Below are positions 29,500 through 35,812 of a stretch of DNA of 64,000 nt, piece by piece. A program made the translations under genes and the position numbers. The notes below the pieces were generated by a model. It worked only from the letters and a program-made list of their open reading frames with translations. It did no database searches and was not told the DNA's origin. Position 1 is the first letter of the stretch; every line of letters begins with the position of its first letter. Source of the stretch: Amycolatopsis sp. (lineage in GTDB: Bacteria; Actinomycetota; Actinomycetes; Mycobacteriales; Pseudonocardiaceae); assembly GCF_025464955.1 (NCBI RefSeq), contig NZ_JAODNM010000124.1:62001-126000 (forward strand). The letters are read 5' to 3'.

Positions 29500-30649
29500 C
29501 CCGATCAAGAAGATCACCCTCAAGAACGGAACGGTGAGATACCGGTTCGTTGTGGACATCGGCAGCGACCCGATCACCGGGAAGCGCCAGCAGAAGACCT
29601 ACACGTACGACCTCAAGCGCGAGGCGATCGCGGAGCGCTCGAAGATCATTAACGAGACCGCGCAGGGCACCTACGTGCGGCCATCGAAGATGACGCTGGC
29701 CGAGTACCTCGACGAGTGGTTGCCGCCGGTCGTCCGGGATCTCTCCGAGAACACGAAGCGGAGCTACGCCGACGCGCTCCGGCCGGCGCGTGACCGGCTC
29801 GGCCGCAAGCAGCTGCAGGCGCTCACAAAGGCCGATATCGAGCAGCTCGTCACGTGGATGCTCACGAGCGGCCGCAAGCGCGGCGGCAAGGTCGGTAGCG
29901 GGCTGTCGGGCCGGTCGGTGGCGCTGACGCTGGGCAGGCTCACGGCGGCACTGAAGACGGCCCTCGATGAGGGGAAGGTCGTGCGGAACGTCGCCGCGCT
30001 GGTCAATCCGCCGGCGTACAAGCCGAAGAAGCAGGGAACCTGGTCGAAGGCCGAGGTGCAGACGTTCCTGACGACCGCGGCGACCGAGCGACTGCACGCC
30101 GCGTGGCGGATGTCGCTCTACGGCCTCCGGCGCGGCGAGGTGCTGGGGCTGAGGTGGGCCGAGGATGTCGACCTCGACGCCAAGACCATCACGATCAACC
30201 TGACCCGCGTGCTCGTCGACTACAAGATCATTGTGAAGGAACCGAAGTCAGAGAACGGACTCCGGACGCTGCCGCTGGACGACGAGCTCGTCGCCGCCCT
30301 ACGCGCACTGAGGGCGAAGCAGGCCGCGGAGAAGCTCGCCGCCGGTCCGGCCTACGCCGACAGCGGTTGGGTGGTGGTCGACGAACTCGGCGAGCCGGTG
30401 CACCCGGAGCGCTACTCGGACGACTTCGGCCGCGTGCTCGCGCGGGCCGAGGTACCCCGGATTGTGTTGCACGGCGCGAGACATACGGCGATCTCGCTGA
30501 TGGAGAAGTCGGGCGTGCCGATCAGCATCATCAGCAAGTGGGCCGGGCACTACGACGTGAAGTTCACCTATGGCGCGTACGTCCACGCTGAGGACGAAGA
30601 TCTGCACGAGGGCACTGCCGCGCTGGGCAAGCTGTACAAGATCAACTAG
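29492..30649 (+). CDS. int: Tyrosine integrase of AICE 1
   Basis: 385 residues from GTG 29492. An AP2-like arm-binding N-terminus (KNGTVRYRFVVDIGSDPITG) and a SAM-like core-binding domain (MTLAEYLDEWLPPVV) come before the catalytic domain. Catalytic residues are visible: Arg in YGLRRGEVLGLRW, His-x-x-Arg in VLHGARHTAI, His in KWAGHYDVK and the tyrosine in TYGAYVH. It sits next to att copy B as expected for AICEs. It shares the tRNA-Arg(ACG) site with the quite different integrase of element 2. Confidence 0.95.
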   Translation: MSDPIKKITLKNGTVRYRFVVDIGSDPITGKRQQKTYTYDLKREAIAERSKIINETAQGTYVRPSKMTLAEYLDEWLPPVVRDLSENTKRSYADALRPARDRLGRKQLQALTKADIEQLVTWMLTSGRKRGGKVGSGLSGRSVALTLGRLTAALKTALDEGKVVRNVAALVNPPAYKPKKQGTWSKAEVQTFLTTAATERLHAAWRMSLYGLRRGEVLGLRWAEDVDLDAKTITINLTRVLVDYKIIVKEPKSENGLRTLPLDDELVAALRALRAKQAAEKLAAGPAYADSGWVVVDELGEPVHPERYSDDFGRVLARAEVPRIVLHGARHTAISLMEKSGVPISIISKWAGHYDVKFTYGAYVHAEDEDLHEGTAALGKLYKIN

Positions 30650-30688
30650 GCGTGTGAGAAATTGTGAGACATCGAGCCCGGACGCAAA

Positions 30689-30727
30689 TCAGGGCCCGTA
30701 CCTCACCGAAGTGAAATAGGGCCCTGA
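30689..30727. terminator. Hairpin between int and att copy B
   Basis: TCAGGGCCC / GGGCCCTGA is a 9-bp perfect outer stem, with an inner TCAC/GTGA stem. It replaces the 13-bp GC hairpin found below the other two tRNA copies. When element 1 alone abuts the tRNA, this would terminate tRNA-Arg transcription. Confidence 0.75.
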
Positions 30728-30737
30728 CCTGGTACTG

Positions 30738-30792
30738 CTGTCTCAACCGTGCGTGCGCCCGAAGGGATTCGAACCCCTGACCTTCTGATCCG
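30738..30792. other. Internal att copy B between the two AICEs
   Basis: A 55-bp exact match to copies A and C, equal to the 3' half of tRNA-Arg. It diverges immediately after the anticodon region (GATCCG then GATTCG), so no full tRNA is rebuilt here. It is the boundary of element 1 (left) and element 2 (right). Confidence 0.92.
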
Positions 30793-30909
30793 GATTCGGT
30801 GCCTGTCGACCTTGACCATAGTTGATCGACATAGCCCGTGAACTGCATGTACGCCGCTCGAACGAATCACTAGCTAATCGTCGTCGCCCGTCATCTGCCA
30901 CCGATTTCC

Positions 30910-30929
30910 GGCAATTTACTGGCAACAAG
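30910..30929 (+). other. Candidate integrase arm-type site, left end of AICE 2
   Basis: GGCAATTTACTGGCAACAAG matches 41709-41728 (GGCAATTAACTGGCAACAGG) at 18 of 20 bases in the same orientation. The two sites lie near the opposite ends of element 2, as arm-type integrase sites flanking attP would after integration. Confidence 0.5.
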
Positions 30930-31045
30930 TTGATCAGCCACAGCAGATTTCGCAAACCCAACTTCGAAGGAGTGTGAGTTCAGGGCGATACTGATCGACA
31001 ACGATCCAAGGCTGCCAATAACCACAATTAGCGATGACTCAAGCA

Positions 31046-31066
31046 CTCAACGTAAGTATCGTTGAG
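31046..31066. repeat. Inverted repeat in AT-richer left end of AICE 2
   Basis: CTCAACG and CGTTGAG (7-bp arms) flank TAAGTAT. It lies in the 30,793-31,391 non-coding stretch, which is clearly lower in GC than its surroundings and also carries the DnaA-box-like sites. Confidence 0.5.
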
Positions 31067-31119
31067 AGTTCAGCGCTTGCCCGTCTAGCCCCAAACGGGT
31101 GAATTTTCAACGAGCTTAC

Positions 31120-31249
31120 CCTGTGGATAACTTGCCGTTCGTTAGCTTAGCGTAGCGATTGACGCCAACGCAGACGGACCTAAACACCACTAGGGGGCAT
31201 CCAGGCGCATCAAAACACACCCATAGCCTGTGGATAAGTTATCCACAGG
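31120..31249. other. Three DnaA-box-like sites, origin candidate
   Basis: TTATCCACAGG, which contains the classic DnaA box TTATCCACA, occurs three times: on the minus strand at 31120-31130, and as a head-to-head pair at 31227-31237 and 31239-31249 around one G. The pair forms a 23-bp perfect palindrome. The tract is AT-richer than its surroundings and non-coding. It may be a replication or replication-control site of element 2. Confidence 0.6.
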
Positions 31250-31391
31250 TAGAACATGTACTTGATCTTTATCGGCTTGACCACTACATCTTGTGTCTCG
31301 AACCGCTTGCGCTGAGGCTCGAGGGCAGTCACGCTTGCCTTGTGAGACCGAACACGGTCCGCGTTCACCTCTTCGACAACCGGAGCCAGAC

Positions 31392-31556
31392 ATGACCTTC
31401 AAGATCACGAGCAGCGGAGCTCAGTGGTACTTCAACATCATTTCCACTAACCACAACGTGCTTGCGACGAGCGAGCGCTACTGGAACCGCGGCGACGCTG
31501 TCCACGCTGCCCAGACGATCATCGACCAGGCAGGGGGTGGCTCCATCACCTACTGA
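31392..31556 (+). CDS. DUF1508 (YegP-like) small protein
   Basis: 54 residues from ATG 31392. MTFKITSSGAQWYFNIISTN followed by VLATSERYWNRGDAVHAAQT and GGGSITY is the single YegP/DUF1508 repeat (F-x-I..-G-x-WYF-x(2), then LA-SE-Y, A--A---I). Function of the family is unknown; single-domain copies are frequent in actinobacteria. It stands alone, ahead of a terminator hairpin. Confidence 0.75.
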   Translation: MTFKITSSGAQWYFNIISTNHNVLATSERYWNRGDAVHAAQTIIDQAGGGSITY

Positions 31557-31566
31557 TCATCTCGTT

Positions 31567-31625
31567 GGAAATGCCCCCGTGCCCCGAAGTGCTACCAACA
31601 CCTCGGGACCCGGGGCCATTTTCCA
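31567..31625 (+). terminator. Terminator after the DUF1508 gene
   Basis: A long imperfect stem (TGCCCCCGTGCCCCGA against TCGGGACCCGGGGCCA, with an inner GTG/CAC) ends in TTTT. It starts 10 bp after the DUF1508 stop. Confidence 0.7.
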
Positions 31626-31698
31626 AAGTAGCGGGTTGATCTGCGGGAGTACATAGCCCATGGTGTGCTCGTTCCCACCTCCAAGTGCGGGGCCTCTT

Positions 31699-32057
31699 CG
31701 CCATTCCGTCTGACCTGGCGTAGCCCGATCACGCCGTGTCAAGGGGGCTCCTCCGTGCCGGCCGAATCTGCCTCGGGAAGTCGCCCCCTTGACGCGGCGT
31801 GATAGCCCTGGTGGAGGTCTGACGGAATGGCGACAGGCCACACACGTACCGCAGCATGCCTCGCTACTCCCCCATCCCGGAGACCTGCCGTCCGGCGAGG
31901 ACATCTCTTGTTCAGTGCGGCCTGGCGGTCCGTCCGGACGGGTGGTCGCTGGCTGGTTCTTCCGCGGGCGACTGCCGGGGACCGGGCGCCAGCCCGCATG
32001 CCCCGGCAGGGCTTGCCCGCGGATCAAACACCTGGCCAGCGGCCCCGGAGGGGCCGC
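31699..32057. other. Highly structured non-coding tract of AICE 2
   Basis: Three stems crowd this stretch. First, 12-bp outer arms (31699-31710 / 31821-31832) enclose 21-bp inner arms (31728-31748 / 31783-31803, 20 of 21 matched). Second, TCCGCGGGC..CTGCCGGGG pairs with CCCCGGCAG..GCCCGCGGA (31961-31980 / 32001-32023, one internal bulge). Third, GCGGCCCC-GGA-GGGGCCGC at 32039-32057. Both flanking genes point into it and no reading frame in it looks like protein. Possible roles are origin, single-strand origin, oriT/clt or a structured RNA. Confidence 0.7.
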
Positions 32058-32115
32058 CTTGAACAAGTAATGAAACTCTGAACACGGAGGCTGCAGCAGC
32101 GCCTCACGCTCGGAG

Positions 32116-32544
32116 TCAGGCGAACAGCAGATTGATGCCGTCGTGCGCCCGGACGGCTGGCTTAGCCTCGAAGGCGTCCAGCACACGGACAGCGAATGCT
32201 GGCGCCATCAGATCGCTCACTTCTTCCTTGGTGAGCCACCGGACCGCGTGGGCCTCGTCGGTCGGATGAGTGGTCCCGTCCTCCGGCGCGCAGCGGAACA
32301 CCAGGGCAACGATCCCCCGGGACATGTTCTTGTAGACGCCGGTCAAGGCTTCGACCTTGACGGACAGGCCGGTCTCTTCGGCAACTTCCCGGCGGACGCC
32401 GTCTTCGAACGACTCATCCAGCTCAAGCACGCCGCCGGGCGCCTCCCAATGTCCGTTGTCCTGGCGCTGGATAGCCAGAACACGATCGCGGGCGTCGATG
32501 ACCACGCCCGCGACACTCACCGAGTGTTTAGGGGTGTCACCCAT
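32116..32544 (-). CDS. Nudix hydrolase, Pif-like
   Basis: 142 residues from ATG 32544. The Nudix box is perfect: GGVLELDESFEDGVRREVAE followed by ETG, matching G-x5-E-x7-REV-x-EE-x-G. In pSAM2 the protein Pif carries a Nudix motif, lies beside korSA and blocks redundant transfer into cells that already hold the element; the same arrangement is seen here. The nucleotide-derivative substrate is unknown. It is divergent from the GntR gene, sharing a promoter region with a CCTCTAGACG site. Confidence 0.88.
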   Translation of the reverse strand: MGDTPKHSVSVAGVVIDARDRVLAIQRQDNGHWEAPGGVLELDESFEDGVRREVAEETGLSVKVEALTGVYKNMSRGIVALVFRCAPEDGTTHPTDEAHAVRWLTKEEVSDLMAPAFAVRVLDAFEAKPAVRAHDGINLLFA

Positions 32545-32613
32545 GAAGACCTCCGCACATTAAGCGGCCTGCACCTGCGCAAGCCGTGGTTACTCGTATG
32601 CAAGACTACTGCA

Positions 32614-32623
32614 CCTCTAGACG
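32614..32623. promoter_or_regulatory. GntR half-operator in its own promoter
   Basis: CCTCTAGACG lies 18-27 bp before ATG 32641. The same sequence forms both arms of the inverted repeat at 33465-33506. It suggests autoregulation of the repressor, with the Nudix gene possibly under the same control. Confidence 0.65.
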
Positions 32624-32640
32624 TGTCACGAGGAGTCCCG

Positions 32641-33426
32641 ATGCTCAACCTCGACCAGATCGACCGTGATAGCGATCAGTCGCCGTACCGCCAGATCGCA
32701 TCAACCCTGCGGGATCGCATCCTCGCAGGCAACGAGGGCTACCAGCAGGGTGACAAAATCCCCTCCGAAGCCGCGCTCATCGAACACTTCGGCGTGGCAC
32801 GCATGACTGTTCGACAGGCCATCAACGAACTCCGCGGCGAGGGACTGATCGTCTCGGAGCACGGCCGTGGCGTCTTCGTCCGCCTCGCTCCCCCTGTTCG
32901 ACGTCTCGCCTCCGACCGGTTCGCTCGCCGTCACCGGGATGCCGGTAAAGCCGCGTTCCTCGCTGAAGCTGATGCGTCCGGCTACAAGCCAGAGGTCGAC
33001 AGGATCGATGTCCGGCGAGGACCGGCACCGAAAGCCGTTGCGGAACGACTCGGCCTGGCGAACGAAGCTGAAGTCGTGATCCGCGCCCGCCGGTACCTCG
33101 CCAACGGCCGCCCTGTGGAGACAGCCGTGTCCTACATCCCCGGAGAGCTCGCAGCAGGCACCGCAATCGAGCAGGCAGACACCGGCCCCGGCGGCCTGTA
33201 CGCACGGCTCGAGGAAACCGGACACATCCTCGACCGGTTCACCGAGGAGGTCGGCGCACGCATGCCAGTTGCAGAGGAGCGTCAGAGCCTCGGCATCAGC
33301 CCCGGCACGCCGGTCTTGACCGTGCTGCGGACCGCGTACGACACGAAGGGCATGGCGGTAGAAGTCTGCGACACCGTCAAGGTCGCCCCCGCCTACCTGC
33401 TGCAATACGACTTCCCCGCACGCTGA
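32641..33426 (+). CDS. GntR/HutC-type repressor, KorSA-like
   Basis: 261 residues from ATG 32641 with AGGAG six bases before it. A GntR winged helix occupies residues about 15-80 (SPYRQIASTLRDRILAGNEG, IPSEAALIEHFGVARMTVRQ). An UbiC-type (UTRA) ligand domain follows (PVETAVSYIPGELAAGTAIE, VLRTAYDTKGMAVEVCDTVK). In pSAM2, KorSA represses pra, the activator of replication and excision; this gene has the same neighbours. Operators with CCTCTAGACG occur before itself and before the next gene. Confidence 0.92.
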   Translation: MLNLDQIDRDSDQSPYRQIASTLRDRILAGNEGYQQGDKIPSEAALIEHFGVARMTVRQAINELRGEGLIVSEHGRGVFVRLAPPVRRLASDRFARRHRDAGKAAFLAEADASGYKPEVDRIDVRRGPAPKAVAERLGLANEAEVVIRARRYLANGRPVETAVSYIPGELAAGTAIEQADTGPGGLYARLEETGHILDRFTEEVGARMPVAEERQSLGISPGTPVLTVLRTAYDTKGMAVEVCDTVKVAPAYLLQYDFPAR

Positions 33427-33428
33427 CG

Positions 33429-33506
33429 TTCGCGTATGCGAACAATGAGGTCGGCTTCCTTGCACTCCTCTAGACGTCTATGTAACTTAGAACTCGTCTA
33501 GAGGAG
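33429..33506. promoter_or_regulatory. Promoter region with 12-bp inverted-repeat operator
   Basis: CTCCTCTAGACG (33465-33476) and CGTCTAGAGGAG (33495-33506) are perfect inverted arms 18 bp apart. A TTCGC-GTAT-GCGAA palindrome lies upstream at 33429-33442. The block CGTATGC ... TGCAC ... CTCTAGACG is shared with the promoter of the GntR gene. This is very probably the repressor operator for the next operon. Confidence 0.8.
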
Positions 33507-33541
33507 TTCTCCTCCGGATGACGACAACGAAAGGCACCACG

Positions 33542-33877
33542 ATGAGGAACATCCCGGTGAACCTGTCCGGCTACAAGCTCACCATCGCCGAAGAGCCCGA
33601 GATGAAGATGCGCAAGGACCAGAACGGCCGCGAAGAGGTCGTCACCGACCGGGAGGGCATCGCCAAGTTCGTCGTCTCGGTCTTCGCCAAGATCAAGGGC
33701 GAGAAGGGCGAGGAGATCAAGGTGACCCTCGACTCCGACCCCAGCGGCGCCTTCGAGGACGGTGACCGGGTCGAGCTGATCAACCCGCGCGTCTCGCCGT
33801 ACTCCTTCAAGAACGACCGGGGCGAGACCGTCTCCGGTGTCGCCTTCGCCGCCGCGGGCCTCAAGCCCACCGAATAG
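33542..33877 (+). CDS. AICE activator-region protein (SCO3933-like)
   Basis: 111 residues from ATG 33542 with AAAGG upstream; an ATG at 33518 is in frame but starts a non-conserved leader. MRNIPVNLSGYKLTIAEEPE is the typical opening of small regulatory proteins found at this position in AICEs. The rest is a beta-rich fold (FVVSVFAKIKGEKGEEIKVT, VELINPRVSPYSFKND). Being directly behind the KorSA-like operator, it may be the functional counterpart of Pra, although sequence identity to Pra is not claimed. Confidence 0.65.
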   Translation: MRNIPVNLSGYKLTIAEEPEMKMRKDQNGREEVVTDREGIAKFVVSVFAKIKGEKGEEIKVTLDSDPSGAFEDGDRVELINPRVSPYSFKNDRGETVSGVAFAAAGLKPTE

Positions 33878-34003
33878 CGACCCGCCGGAGGCCATCGCCC
33901 CGGCTACGCAAATAGCTCCATTCACATCGTTTTCCCCGTTCATTGAGAATTACATAGTGAGCCCACTTATGCCCAAAATCGCCGTAATACGGCTACGCGC
34001 ATT

Positions 34004-34032
34004 GATTCCCGGACACCATTTCGCCGGGAATC
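34004..34032 (+). terminator. Hairpin before the small-gene cluster
   Basis: GATTCCCGG / CCGGGAATC (9-bp stem) is followed by TTTGGG. It lies in the AT-richer 33,878-34,067 gap, which shows no gene. It probably ends transcription from the preceding gene, at least in part. Confidence 0.6.
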
Positions 34033-34067
34033 TTTGGGTCTAACCGTCCCACGCGAAAGGCATTCCC

Positions 34068-34154
34068 ATGATGGAAAACGACGACGTCTTTATCGGCCAA
34101 CTGAGCGAATGGCCGTGGCTCCACCTCGCCGAAGACGACCAGGAGATCGGGTGA
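34068..34154 (+). CDS. Tiny acidic protein, 28 residues
   Basis: ATG 34068 (or 34071) to TGA 34152-34154: MMENDDVFIGQLSEWPWLHL then AEDDQEIG. GAAAGG lies about 9 bases upstream, and the stop overlaps the next start (GTGA). It is the first of a run of tiny coupled genes. No family. Confidence 0.5.
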   Translation: MMENDDVFIGQLSEWPWLHLAEDDQEIG

Positions 34155-34375
34155 TCAGCCGCAAGGGCCTCGACGACCTCACCGCGGACTACAAGGAAGC
34201 GCTGGGCCTGGTCAACAAGGCCGCACACACCCTCGAAGACAACTACATGATGGTCGGTGGCGCCGGGGAATCGTTCGTCCGCAAGTCCTCGGCCCTGATC
34301 GAGCACCTCAACGACGTGTACGGCGAAATCCAGCAAGTCATACACCAACTCAGCGAGGTGAAAACCGATGACTGA
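34151..34375 (+). CDS. Small helical hypothetical protein
   Basis: 74 residues from GTG 34151, overlapping the previous stop as GTGA. It is helical throughout (KGLDDLTADYKEALGLVNKA, SALIEHLNDVYGEIQQVIHQ). It overlaps the next ATG by 8 bp. Family unknown; the codon pattern is consistent with coding. Confidence 0.6.
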   Translation: MISRKGLDDLTADYKEALGLVNKAAHTLEDNYMMVGGAGESFVRKSSALIEHLNDVYGEIQQVIHQLSEVKTDD

Positions 34376-34442
34376 GCCCGCGCCACTAAATCGCGATTGG
34401 CTCGACGACTTCGACATCCGCACAGAAAGCGAGACGAAATGA
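34368..34442 (+). CDS. Tiny protein, 24 residues
   Basis: ATG 34368 to TGA 34440-34442: MTEPAPLNRDWLDDFDIRTE then SETK. Overlaps with both neighbours support translation. The D/W-rich sequence resembles the other tiny proteins of this cluster. No function can be assigned. Confidence 0.45.
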   Translation: MTEPAPLNRDWLDDFDIRTESETK

Positions 34443-34513
34443 CTGACACCGCATTCCCCGCCCGCGACGGGCTGTCCTCGTTCAACCCCACCGGCCCCAA
34501 GCGGGGCGCGTGA
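34439..34513 (+). CDS. Tiny protein, 24 residues
   Basis: ATG 34439 overlaps the previous TGA (ATGA). It ends with TGA at 34511-34513, whose last base starts the next ATG. Sequence MTDTAFPARDGLSSFNPTGP then KRGA. No family. Confidence 0.45.
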   Translation: MTDTAFPARDGLSSFNPTGPKRGA

Positions 34514-34602
34514 TGGCCATCCACGACTGCACCGCCCACTACTTCCTCTCCCCGACCCGCATTGCGACCTGCACCGTGTGCGGCTCGCAGTGGCAGATGT
34601 GA
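34513..34602 (+). CDS. Tiny zinc-ribbon-like protein, 29 residues
   Basis: ATG 34513 (TGATG overlap) to TGA 34600-34602. MAIHDCTAHYFLSPTRIATC then TVCGSQWQM has C..H and CxxC, enough for one small metal site. It is common for AICE clusters to encode such mini-fingers. Function unknown. Confidence 0.5.
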   Translation: MAIHDCTAHYFLSPTRIATCTVCGSQWQM

Positions 34603-34612
34603 GGAGCCCCGC

Positions 34613-34747
34613 ATGCCTGGCGCACTGTTCTACCCCCTGTGGCTCCTCCTGGTCGGCTGCCTGACCCTCGCCCTCCCGGTCGCCGGGGTCCTCGCCCTGA
34701 TCGGCGGAGTGATCGTCGTCCTGCGGACCCGGGTGGCCACCCGATGA
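34613..34747 (+). CDS. Small single- or double-pass membrane protein
   Basis: 44 residues from ATG 34613 with GAGGAG upstream. It is almost all hydrophobic (LWLLLVGCLTLALPVAGVLA, LIGGVIVVL) with a short basic end. The stop overlaps the next ATG (ATGA). It may be a Spd-type helper; no family is recognised. Confidence 0.6.
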   Translation: MPGALFYPLWLLLVGCLTLALPVAGVLALIGGVIVVLRTRVATR

Positions 34748-35136
34748 GCACCGAGACCGACCTCTTCGGCAACCCGCTCGACGCACCCCAGGGCACCCGC
34801 CCGCAACGACCGCCCGTCAACGATCTCCCGCTGGTCGAAAGGGTCCTCCAGATTGCCGAACTCACCGGGTACGTACTGGTCGGCCCGTCCGAACGGGTCT
34901 TCACCCTCGGTGGCCGACACGAGATCGAGGCCGCCCCCTCCCATGAAGGCGACGCTGTCCACCAGCTCATTGACGCTGGCTGGCTGACGAAAGGAGGAAG
35001 CCACACCTACCACTGCTACGGCCACACCGGCACCGGCAACGCCGTACTCGTCCCGCGCGCCACCAAGCACAAGGCCCGGCACTGGCGCTCGCTCGCACCG
35101 ATCTCCTGCACCCGCACACGGAAGGACCCGCGATGA
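34744..35136 (+). CDS. Hypothetical AICE protein
   Basis: 130 residues from ATG 34744, overlapping both neighbours as ATGA. It contains LPLVERVLQIAELTGYVLVG and DAVHQLIDAGWLTKGGSHTY, a winged-helix-like arrangement, followed by a basic tail. Possibly DNA-binding. Family not recognised. Confidence 0.6.
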   Translation: MSTETDLFGNPLDAPQGTRPQRPPVNDLPLVERVLQIAELTGYVLVGPSERVFTLGGRHEIEAAPSHEGDAVHQLIDAGWLTKGGSHTYHCYGHTGTGNAVLVPRATKHKARHWRSLAPISCTRTRKDPR

Positions 35137-35405
35137 CTTCGCAGACCATCAACAACCACGCCAAGGCCCGCTACCTCGAATTCGAGCACGCGCTCGACGG
35201 CGTCCGTGCCGCGTTCGACGAGCTGGCGAAGCTGTCCAAGAACCTCAACGACAAGAGGGGCGCCGACCGGTTCGAGGGCTGGCAGGTCCCCAGCAAGACC
35301 GAACTCGAATCGGCGCTCCGGGCGGCCTCGGTGGGGCTCGACGAGCTGAAGGCCGACGCCACCAAACGCAAGGCCGAACTCGTCGCCCGCGGCTGGCGCG
35401 TCTAG
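35133..35405 (+). CDS. Helical hypothetical AICE protein
   Basis: 90 residues from ATG 35133 (ATGA overlap). It is a helical hairpin by pattern (YLEFEHALDGVRAAFDELAK, ELESALRAASVGLDELKADA). Family unknown. It precedes a similar-sized helical gene. Confidence 0.6.
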   Translation: MTSQTINNHAKARYLEFEHALDGVRAAFDELAKLSKNLNDKRGADRFEGWQVPSKTELESALRAASVGLDELKADATKRKAELVARGWRV

Positions 35406-35454
35406 CCAGCACCCCCGCCCACACCACCAACCGGCACCAGAGGAAGGCACCCAG

Positions 35455-35670
35455 ATGAGCAGTCACCAGGTCGATCTCAAGCTCGGCGAGCTGGACGCGG
35501 CCATGAAGAAGCTCCGCATCGCGATGAAGGCACCGATCGTGCGCACCGCCGGGTTCAGGAAGACCCACGACCGCGCGGCCCGCTCGATCGCCGCGGCGAC
35601 CACCACCTTCGAGTCCGCCCGCCCGCTGTTCAACACCGAGCCCGGCCAGCCCCGCGCACGCCGCCGCTGA
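35455..35670 (+). CDS. Small basic helical protein
   Basis: 71 residues from ATG 35455, with AGGAAGG about 9 bases upstream. Helical N-terminus (LKLGELDAAMKKLRIAMKAP) and a basic C-terminus ending RARRR. Family unknown. The 142-bp gap to the TraSA-like gene has no further gene. Confidence 0.6.
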   Translation: MSSHQVDLKLGELDAAMKKLRIAMKAPIVRTAGFRKTHDRAARSIAAATTTFESARPLFNTEPGQPRARRR

Positions 35671-35812
35671 CCGAACCGAACACCCCGATCACCGCATTCC
35701 GCAGATGACGACACCGCGCGACGTAGCTGGGCCGTGACCCCCGAGACCGGTGAACCGATCGGCGAGGGGCCACGGCCCTTCCGCGTTCGCACCGACTCAG
35801 GGAGAACACCCC

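Larger units (their letters stand above)
19986..30792 (+). mobile_element. AICE 1, integrated at tRNA-Arg(ACG)
   Basis: A 10.8-kb element bounded by att copies A and B. It has the AICE module set: tyrosine integrase at the right end next to its att, an Xis-like gene, an FtsK/TraB-type DNA translocase, a DUF2637 spread-like membrane protein, XRE regulators and small coupled genes. No RepSA or prim-pol is recognisable; a winged-helix protein (27460-28296) is the best replication candidate. The host tRNA is not restored at copy B because element 2 follows, so the order is A, element 1, B, element 2, C. Confidence 0.9.

Noticed and set aside
30738..30792. tRNA-Arg gene at the internal junction
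   Set aside because: Same 3' half only; the sequence right after the anticodon region does not continue a tRNA.
31159..31395. A 78-codon frame starting TTG upstream of the DUF1508 gene
   Set aside because: It covers the DnaA-box palindrome and low-GC tract, has no ribosome site and no recognisable pattern.
31557..32186. Open frame of 209 codons on the minus strand over the structured tract
   Set aside because: The translation is Arg/Pro/Gly-rich and includes both arms of the inverted repeats; it overlaps the real end of the Nudix gene.
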